Shown here: in pieces, positions 1 to 5,883 of the stretch | Layout of the letters: the number at the start of each line of letters is the position of its first letter | Position numbering within the stretch: the first letter of the stretch is position 1 | DNA from: JACDAN01 sp046714355 | GTDB taxonomy: Bacteria; Actinomycetota; Thermoleophilia; Gaiellales; Gaiellaceae | Direction: 5' to 3' | NCBI GenBank assembly: GCA_046714355.1 | Contig: JBKKAR010000032.1 | Coordinates: 1-15,723, forward strand | DNA length: 15,723 bases | Translations under genes and position numbers: made by a program | The notes under the pieces: model-generated | The model's database searches: none | What the model was told of the DNA's origin: nothing | What the model saw: the letters and a program-made list of their open reading frames with translations, nothing else

Positions 1-705
1 CTAGCGCTTGAGGCGCGTGAAGGTGAGCGTCCAGCGCACGCGCTCGATCACCTTCCCGTCGTACTCGCCCTCGATCGTCGTCTCCTGCGTGGTGTTGCCG
101 CTGATGAAGAAGCGGGGCACGTTTCGATCGAACGTGTCCGCCGCTGCGAGCGGCGCGTCGGCGAGGCTGAGGTCGGTGCGGATCGAGCGGATGTCGGCCG
201 GTTCCTCCGGACAGGTGCCACGGAACGACCGCGCAGCCGAGGCGCCTTGGAGCCGGGCGAAACGGGCCGTACCTCTCGCGGGGGTGGTGAGCCGAACCGT
301 CGCTCCGCGGAAGGACCGCGCCTGCCCGGCACAGTTCGAGCGCCGAACCGAGCGGACGCAGCGCGGCCCGCGGGTATCCACACGGATCGACCCAGTCTGA
401 CTCGCGCGGCCGTCGATCGAACGGACGACGTCAGGCGAGATGCGCAGCGGGTGCCCAGGCGCGGACGGGCCGATGGTCACGATCCTCGTGGGCCGCCGGC
501 TCGCGAGCGTGAGCTTCCAGTGGCCCTCGTTCGTGGTCACCTCGTCGCACTCGGCGGCGACGGTTCTCGTGACCGTCCAATCCTTGGTCAGCGTCCCGGT
601 CAGCGTCACGCGAAAAGCGGCGCGCTGAGGCGTCGCTGCGCCCGCCGCGCCCCAGGCAAGGAGGAGCACCGACAACACCGACAAGACCCCGAACCGCCGC
701 AGCAC
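1..705 (-). CDS. Secreted protein of unknown function, 234 aa
   Basis: I do not recognise a family. Residues 1-23 form a signal peptide: MLRR, then a Leu/Val-rich core (FGVLSVLSVLLLAW), then a small-residue cleavage region (GAAGAA). The protein is therefore probably exported. The rest is rich in Thr, Arg and Val with alternating polar/apolar stretches, suggesting a beta-rich fold. It has four cysteines (C53, C116, C125, C165), which could form two disulfides outside the cell. The hexapeptide ARSFRG occurs twice (about residues 129-134 and 158-163). The start is GTG at 705; no good Shine-Dalgarno precedes it, so an in-frame GTG slightly downstream is possible. The stop codon is the first three bases of the window, so the gene is complete. 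It is divergent from trxB and shares the intergenic region 706-819. The coding call is good because signal peptide and frame agree; the function is unknown. Confidence 0.75.
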   Translation of the reverse strand: MLRRFGVLSVLSVLLLAWGAAGAATPQRAAFRVTLTGTLTKDWTVTRTVAAECDEVTTNEGHWKLTLASRRPTRIVTIGPSAPGHPLRISPDVVRSIDGRASQTGSIRVDTRGPRCVRSVRRSNCAGQARSFRGATVRLTTPARGTARFARLQGASAARSFRGTCPEEPADIRSIRTDLSLADAPLAAADTFDRNVPRFFISGNTTQETTIEGEYDGKVIERVRWTLTFTRLKR

Positions 706-819
706 TACTGGCGGTACTCAAGCAGATTAGACGGACGAGTGGAAGTTTCGGGCCGTCCGTTTCGTTCAATACTGTTGCTGGGCCCAAGAGTGGGCTCGGC
801 GTCGTTTTGGAGGGATTGA
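706..819. promoter_or_regulatory. Divergent promoter region with SigR/SigH-like site before trxB
   Basis: On the plus strand GGAAG (741-745), exactly 18 nt, then GTT (764-766) matches the GGAA-N18-GTT pattern known for SigR (Streptomyces) and SigH (Mycobacterium), thiol-oxidative-stress sigma factors whose regulons include trxB. The fifth -35 base is G rather than T/C. A 7-bp inverted repeat, ACGGACG (731-737) and CGTCCGT (754-760), brackets the -35 element. A sigma-70-like TACTGT lies at 770-775 without a convincing -35. A small hairpin (GCCCA/TGGGC, 782-795) sits in the presumed trxB leader. On the minus strand TAATCT lies upstream of the secreted-protein gene. All of this is motif reading; no transcript start is known. 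Confidence 0.4.
809..814 (+). promoter_or_regulatory. Ribosome binding site of trxB
   Basis: GGAGGG ends 5 nt before the ATG at 820 and fixes that ATG as the start, in line with the N-terminal FAD motif following shortly after it. Confidence 0.8.
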
Positions 820-1788
820 ATGACTAACAACGGGGTCCGCGAGCTGATCATCATCGGAGGAGGCCCGGCCGGATACACGGCCGCGCTCTACGCTGCCCGC
901 GCAAACCTCGAGCCGCTCGTGATCGAGGGGTTCCAGTGGGGCGGGCAGCTGATGATCACGAGCGACGTCGAGAACTACCCGGGGTACGCCGAGGGCGTGC
1001 TCGGGCCGGAGATGATGAAGGACTTCCGCCGGCAGGCGGCGCGATTCGGCGGCGAATTCATCAGCGACGACGTCACACGGGTCGATTTCTCCGAGCGGCC
1101 CTTCCGCATCTACGTCGGGGACGACGAGTACCGCGCCGAAGCCGTGATCGTCGCCACCGGCGCGAATGCCCGCCAGCTCGGGCTGGAGTCGGAGCGGACG
1201 CTCCAGGGCCGGGGCGTCTCGTACTGCGCGGTCTGCGACGCGGCGTTCTTCCGGGAGAAGGAGATCGTCGTCGTCGGCGGCGGCGACTCCGCCATGGAAG
1301 AGGCGACGTTCCTGACGAAGTTCGCCTCCAAGGTGACGATCGTCCACCGCCGCGACGAGTTCCGCGCGTCGCAGATCATGCTGGCCCGCGCGCGGGCGAA
1401 CGACAAGATCAACTTCGTCACGAACGCCACCGTGGAGGAAGTGATCGGCGACGCCGCGGTCACCGCGGTAAAGCTCCGCGACCTCAACACCGACGAGATC
1501 ACCGAGCTTCCCGCGGACGGCCTCTTCGTCGCGATCGGCCACGACCCGAGTACGAAGCTCTTCGTCGATTGGCTCGAGCTGGACGAGGCCGGCTACATCG
1601 TCACGAAGCCGGGCTCGACCGAGACGGGCATCGAGGGCGTCTTCGCCGCCGGCGACGTCGTCGACCACACGTACCGCCAGGCGGTCACGGCCGCCGGGAT
1701 GGGCTGCATGGCCGCGCTCGACGCCGAGCGCTGGCTCGCCGCCCGCGAGGGCCACCTGGCGACGGCCCTGGCCGCCCCCAGGGAATAG
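820..1788 (+). CDS. trxB: Thioredoxin reductase (NADPH, FAD)
   Basis: This cytoplasmic flavoenzyme transfers electrons from NADPH through FAD and a redox-active disulfide to thioredoxin. At 322 aa it has the usual length of low-molecular-weight bacterial TrxB (E. coli about 321). Visible motifs in order: FAD-binding GGGPAG at 13-18, WGGQL near 40-44, ENYPG near 51-55, catalytic CAVC (C136, C139) in SYCAVCDAAFF, NADPH-binding GGGDSA at 153-158, HRRDEFRAS at 176-184 (the Arg pair contacts the NADP phosphate), and the second FAD motif GVFAAGDV near the C-terminus. All key residues are intact. No thioredoxin gene is adjacent. It ends 2 bp from the convergent nth stop, and both stop codons lie inside the palindrome TAGCGCTA (1786-1793). 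The upstream GGAA-N18-GTT site suggests thiol-stress control. A ferredoxin-NADP reductase-like paralogue is unlikely because the CxxC is present. Confidence 0.96.
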   Translation: MTNNGVRELIIIGGGPAGYTAALYAARANLEPLVIEGFQWGGQLMITSDVENYPGYAEGVLGPEMMKDFRRQAARFGGEFISDDVTRVDFSERPFRIYVGDDEYRAEAVIVATGANARQLGLESERTLQGRGVSYCAVCDAAFFREKEIVVVGGGDSAMEEATFLTKFASKVTIVHRRDEFRASQIMLARARANDKINFVTNATVEEVIGDAAVTAVKLRDLNTDEITELPADGLFVAIGHDPSTKLFVDWLELDEAGYIVTKPGSTETGIEGVFAAGDVVDHTYRQAVTAAGMGCMAALDAERWLAAREGHLATALAAPRE

Positions 1789-1790
1789 CG

Positions 1791-2459
1791 CTAGACCCGG
1801 CTGCTCGGACAAAGGTCGTTCACGACGCAGGCGTGGCACTGCGGCGTTCGCGCGATACAGACCCGGCGGCCGTGCCAGATCAGTAGGTGCGGGAAAACGC
1901 CCCAGTGCTCGCGCGGGACGAGCTTCTGGAGTTCCCGCTCGATTCTCACCGGGTCCTCCTGCTTCGTGAGACCCAGGCGCTGCGACAACCTGCGGACGTG
2001 CGTGTCGACCACGACGCCCTGCGGCTCGCCGAGCTCGGCGGCGACGACGTTGGCCGTCTTCCGCGCGACGCCGGGAAGCCGCAGCAGCTCCTCCATCCGC
2101 CGGGGAACCCGGCCGTCGAACTCCTCGATCAACATCCGCATCGTGCCACGGAGCGACTTCGTCTTCTGGCGGAAGAAACCGGTCGCGAAGATGTCCCGCT
2201 CAAGCTCCTCGGGAGGGACTGCGAGGTAGTCCTCCGGCCGCTTGTACTTCACGAACAGCCGCTCCGTGACGCGGTTCACGTTCACGTCCGTCGTCTGCGC
2301 CGACAGCATGACGGAGACGAGGAGCTCCAGGTCGCTGCGGAACCGGAGCGCGATCGACGCGTCGGCGTGCTCCTCCAGCAGGAGTTCGATGATCGGCCGG
2401 ATGCGTTCGCGTCTCCGGCCAACGCGCCTGCGCGCCTCGTGGACGTAGCTACGCGCCAC
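1791..2459 (-). CDS. nth: Endonuclease III (base-excision repair DNA glycosylase/AP lyase)
   Basis: This enzyme removes oxidised pyrimidines and nicks the resulting abasic site. The 222-aa protein matches the family length (E. coli 211). The helix-hairpin-helix LPGVARKTANVV carries catalytic Lys134; catalytic Asp152 follows in VDTHVRRL. The early SAQTTD motif (53-58) is typical. The C-terminus has the [4Fe-4S] ligands C201, C208, C211 and C217 in the family spacing C-x6-C-x2-C-x5-C. The start is GTG at 2459, overlapping the end of addA by 11 nt, so it is translated from the same message; no better start exists nearby. It is the last gene of addB-addA-nth. The extra roughly 20 N-terminal residues are Arg-rich. 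All catalytic and cluster residues are present, so function is very likely; co-transcription with addAB is inferred from the overlaps. Confidence 0.95.
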   Translation of the reverse strand: MARSYVHEARRRVGRRRERIRPIIELLLEEHADASIALRFRSDLELLVSVMLSAQTTDVNVNRVTERLFVKYKRPEDYLAVPPEELERDIFATGFFRQKTKSLRGTMRMLIEEFDGRVPRRMEELLRLPGVARKTANVVAAELGEPQGVVVDTHVRRLSQRLGLTKQEDPVRIERELQKLVPREHWGVFPHLLIWHGRRVCIARTPQCHACVVNDLCPSSRV

Positions 2460-5400
2460 TCAGCGCTGCCGCCGGAGCCTGCGGCCTCGCTCCCGGAAGC
2501 AGCGGGCCGGCGCACACGAGATCCAGCGCGGGGCAGCCGTGGCACACCTCACCGGGATTCGGACGGAAGTCGCCCGCTCCGATCCGGCCGATCGCCTCGG
2601 AGAGCTCGGCCTCGAGCTCGGGGAGCCTGGACCGGTCGAACGTCGTGGAGACGACAGCGTCGGGCCGCTCGAGGAACTGGTAGACGACCTCGACCTCCTC
2701 GGCTCCCGCCCGGAAGCAGGCCAGCGCGTAGACGAGCCGCTGGAGCCCGTAGCTCTCCTCGATGACCTCCTCGGGACCGAGCTCGTCCAGCATGTTCGTC
2801 TTGTAGTCGAGCACGAGCGCGCGATCGCCATCCCGGTGGAGCACGTCGAGCCGCCCGTGGAGCAGGACGCCGTCGTGCTCGAAGGCAAACGGCCGCTCGA
2901 CCTGCGCTCCCGGCAAAGCAGCGATTCGCTGGGCGAGCTCGGAGTCGCAGTACGCGGAGACGAAGCCGCCGATCCGCTCCAGCTCCTCGTCGGTCACGCC
3001 CGGGTACCACGAGCGCGCCAGCTCGACGTCCGGCGGCGCCGGCGCAGAGAGGTCGACGAGCTCGAGGAGCCGGTGGGCGGCGTCGCCGATCTCGGTCGCC
3101 GCCAGCCCGGTCTGGCCCGGAACCCGTCCGCTCTCGTCAACCGAGCGCAGACCGACGACCCGCTCCGCGTAGTAGCGGTACGAGCAGCGCTCGAAGAGGG
3201 ACAACGAGGTGTACGAGAGCGTCCGCACCGCGTGCAGCGGCGGAGCCGGGATCTCGGCGAGCGGCGGCAGCTGCGGTGCCGGCGGCGGTAGTGCTCCCGC
3301 TCCGTTCGCCGCGAAGAGCTCGAGCTGGCCGTCGGCGCCCGGAAGAGCCGGCTCTTCCACGGTCTCCGGCGCCTCCGCCTTGAAGCGGTCGAGCCGGAGC
3401 AGCAGGCGGGCGTTCTCGCGCTGGAGCTCGACCGGTCCATCCGCCGCCGCTTCCAGTTCACCCCCGGCGTCGAGCCGCCCGAGCACCCAGCCGAGCGGCG
3501 TCGAGGCGTCCGATGTGCTCGAGGGATCGACGGCGCCGGAGACGATCAGGCGGTCGATCGCCCGCGTCATGGCGACGTAGTAGAGGCGGAGCCGCTCGGC
3601 CCGGTCCTCCTCCTCCCGCGCGCGGCGCACCTCCTCGTAGTCGAAGGCGCCGCGCCGCTTGCTCGTGATCGGGTCGACGACGCGAAAGCCGAAGCGGCCG
3701 TCCGACAGGGCGAGCAGCTCGTCCGGCCCCGGCGGCGGCCGGTCGCGCCCGGCGTCGGCCACGATCACGACCTTGAACTCGAGCCCCTTGGCGGAGTGGA
3801 TCGTCAGCAGGCGGACGGCATCGGCGCCCTCCTCCTCGGCCACCGCCTCGAGCTCCTTGGCGCCCACCGCCTCCTGGTCGCGCATGAAGCGGAGGAAGCC
3901 CTCGATGTCGCGGCCACGGAGCTCCTCGTACGCGCGGGCCAAACGCGCCAGCTTGCGGAGGTTCGCGTATCGGCGCCGACCGTCCCAGTGCGCGAGCACC
4001 GCGAGGTCGTAGTCGTGGTCGACGAGGATCTGCTCGCAGAGCCGCTCGAGCGGCAGGCGAGTCGAGCCGGCGGCGAGGCGATCGTACCGCTGCTTGAACG
4101 CACGGAGCAGCCGCTGGTCGTCCGCGCTCACCTGATCCGGAATCGAGCGCTCGAGCCCGGTGAAGATCGGCCGCCGCCCGGCGGCCCGCCGGAGCAGGAA
4201 AAGCGTGTCGTTCGAGACGCCGACAAACGGCGAGGCGAGCACCGAGACGAGCGCCTGGTCGTCGTAGCGGTTCTGGAGCAGCCGCAGATACGAGAGGAGG
4301 TCGACGACCTGCTGTTGGCCGAAGTAGCCACGGCCCGTCGCGCGGTAGGTCGGAATCCCGAGCTCGCGCAGCTCCTGCTCGTACCACTCGGCGTCCGTGC
4401 CGGCAGCGAACAGCAGGACGATCTCGCCCGCGGTCGCCGCGCCCGTCTCGATCAGCTCGCGCAGCCGGCCGGCGACGTGGCGCGCCTCCGCCCGGCGCCA
4501 GTGGACACCGGTGTCGGCGTACGTCGACTTGTCGGTGACGAGGAGCTCGACGGGGTGGCCAAACACTGGATCCGGGAACTCGCCGGACGCGGTCAGCGGC
4601 TGGAACCCGTCGCCGAAGTCTCCGCGGAAGAGAAAGTTGACGGCCTCGAGGACCTCGGGCCGGGAGCGGTAGTTCTGCACGAGCGGCAAACCGCCTCCGT
4701 GCTGGTCGCGGCGGTCACGGAAGACGGCGACGTCGGCATGGCGGAAGCCGTAGATCGACTGGAACTCGTCGCCGACGAAAAAGACGTCCCGCTCGCCCGG
4801 GCCGTCCGACAGGAGATCGACCAGTTCGCACTGGAGGCGGTTCGTGTCCTGGAACTCGTCGACCATGATCGCCTTGAACCGAAGGGCCTCGCGGTCGCGC
4901 AGCTCCTGGTGATCCCGGAGGAGGTCGCGGGCGACTAGCTGGAGATCCTCGAAGTCGAGAGCGGACTCACGGCGCTTGGCGGCGGCATACGCGCCGGCGA
5001 AGCCGTCCAGGAGCTGTTGGAGGAGGTCACGATCGCGCTTCGCGAGCTCGTCGAGCGCCGCCTGCTCGACGGCGACCCGAGCCTCCTCGTAGGACGCGGC
5101 TCGCTCGCCGCGGGCCCGATGGGCGCCCAGGTCGAGGAGGTCGTCGGCACGCGGCTCTCCGGCGAGGGCGTCGAGCAACGCCGCGGCGCTCGCGCGCTGC
5201 AGATCGGTCGCGGACGCGTCGTCCGCGAGGCAGCGACCAGACTCGCGCAACGCCTCGAGCCCCTCCGCCATGGGAGGCCGTTCGCCGAGCTCGAGGACGA
5301 GGTCCCGGCCGGCCGAGCGGAGCGTCTCGTAGATCCCGGTGATCATCCGCCGGAGGCCGCGCGCCCCGTAGGTCGTGAGCAGCCGCGCCCGCTCGCTAGG

Positions 5401-5883
5401 CGCCGACTCGGCGGCGCCGACTGAGTGCGTGCCGGCTTTGCCGGCGCGCCCGGTTGCATTCTCGCCTGGTGCACAGAAGGCGTCGAGCGTCTCGTCGAAC
5501 GCCTCGCTCGAGAGGACAGACGCCTGCGCGCCGTCCAGCTCGCGAAAGCGCGGGTCGAGGCCGGCCTCGAACGGATACGTCTTGAGCAGCCTGTTGCAGA
5601 AGCCGTGAATCGTCGAGATCCACGCGCCGTCGAGGCTGCGCGCGAGATCGGCGCGGCCACGCCGCCGCAGCTCTGCGCGGATCCTGGCCCGCAGCTCGCC
5701 CGCCGCACGCTTCGTGTAGGTGATGACGAGGATCGACTCGACATCGAGCCCGCGGTCGCACACCGCCTCGACGAAGCGCTCGACGAGCACCGCGGTCTTC
5801 CCGGTGCCGGCGCCGGCAGAGACGAAGACGCGGCCCCTGGCGTCGATAGCTGCCTGCTGCTCGGTGTTCGGCGTCCAGGTCAC
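2449..5883 (-). CDS. addA: AddA-type UvrD-family helicase with C-terminal RecB-like nuclease
   Basis: This is the motor subunit of an AddAB helicase-nuclease that resects double-strand breaks for RecA. With the GTG at 5883 it is 1144 aa (B. subtilis AddA 1232). Motifs in order: Q motif TEQQAAI, Walker A GAGTGK (K29), ITYTKRAAGELR (Ia), STIHGFC (about 90), VDEFQDT (D342-E343, motif II), VGDEFQSIYGFR (about 366), NYRSRPEVL (IV), TIHSAKGLEF (about 691, V), YYVAMTRA (R774, VI). A Pro-rich linker leads to the nuclease domain with GRLDVL (D1013) and LDYKTN (D1026, K1028). C900, C1114, C1117 and C1124 look like Fe-S ligands. The GTG at 5883 shares GTGA with the addB stop and begins just before the Q motif. 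A longer reading from 5931 would duplicate antisense-like sequence inside addB. A low-complexity insertion near residues 140-163 contains a stem-loop. Confidence 0.93.
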   Translation of the reverse strand: MTWTPNTEQQAAIDARGRVFVSAGAGTGKTAVLVERFVEAVCDRGLDVESILVITYTKRAAGELRARIRAELRRRGRADLARSLDGAWISTIHGFCNRLLKTYPFEAGLDPRFRELDGAQASVLSSEAFDETLDAFCAPGENATGRAGKAGTHSVGAAESAPSERARLLTTYGARGLRRMITGIYETLRSAGRDLVLELGERPPMAEGLEALRESGRCLADDASATDLQRASAAALLDALAGEPRADDLLDLGAHRARGERAASYEEARVAVEQAALDELAKRDRDLLQQLLDGFAGAYAAAKRRESALDFEDLQLVARDLLRDHQELRDREALRFKAIMVDEFQDTNRLQCELVDLLSDGPGERDVFFVGDEFQSIYGFRHADVAVFRDRRDQHGGGLPLVQNYRSRPEVLEAVNFLFRGDFGDGFQPLTASGEFPDPVFGHPVELLVTDKSTYADTGVHWRRAEARHVAGRLRELIETGAATAGEIVLLFAAGTDAEWYEQELRELGIPTYRATGRGYFGQQQVVDLLSYLRLLQNRYDDQALVSVLASPFVGVSNDTLFLLRRAAGRRPIFTGLERSIPDQVSADDQRLLRAFKQRYDRLAAGSTRLPLERLCEQILVDHDYDLAVLAHWDGRRRYANLRKLARLARAYEELRGRDIEGFLRFMRDQEAVGAKELEAVAEEEGADAVRLLTIHSAKGLEFKVVIVADAGRDRPPPGPDELLALSDGRFGFRVVDPITSKRRGAFDYEEVRRAREEEDRAERLRLYYVAMTRAIDRLIVSGAVDPSSTSDASTPLGWVLGRLDAGGELEAAADGPVELQRENARLLLRLDRFKAEAPETVEEPALPGADGQLELFAANGAGALPPPAPQLPPLAEIPAPPLHAVRTLSYTSLSLFERCSYRYYAERVVGLRSVDESGRVPGQTGLAATEIGDAAHRLLELVDLSAPAPPDVELARSWYPGVTDEELERIGGFVSAYCDSELAQRIAALPGAQVERPFAFEHDGVLLHGRLDVLHRDGDRALVLDYKTNMLDELGPEEVIEESYGLQRLVYALACFRAGAEEVEVVYQFLERPDAVVSTTFDRSRLPELEAELSEAIGRIGAGDFRPNPGEVCHGCPALDLVCAGPLLPGARPQAPAAALSGA
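5427..5449. repeat. Stem-loop in a low-complexity insertion inside addA
   Basis: Arms GCGTGCCGGC (5427-5436) and GCCGGCGCGC (5440-5449) pair over 10 positions with one T-G exception, around a TTT loop. It lies within codons about 140-163 of addA, which encode a Gly/Ala/Ser-rich stretch (ENATGRAGKAGTHSVG and flanks) between recognisable helicase motifs. The reading frame is kept. It may be a small mobile palindromic element or simply a flexible loop with chance symmetry. No second copy was noticed in the window. Confidence 0.5.

Noticed and set aside
766..1839. 357-codon minus-strand open frame over trxB
   Set aside because: Shadow of trxB; no motif and no start signal.
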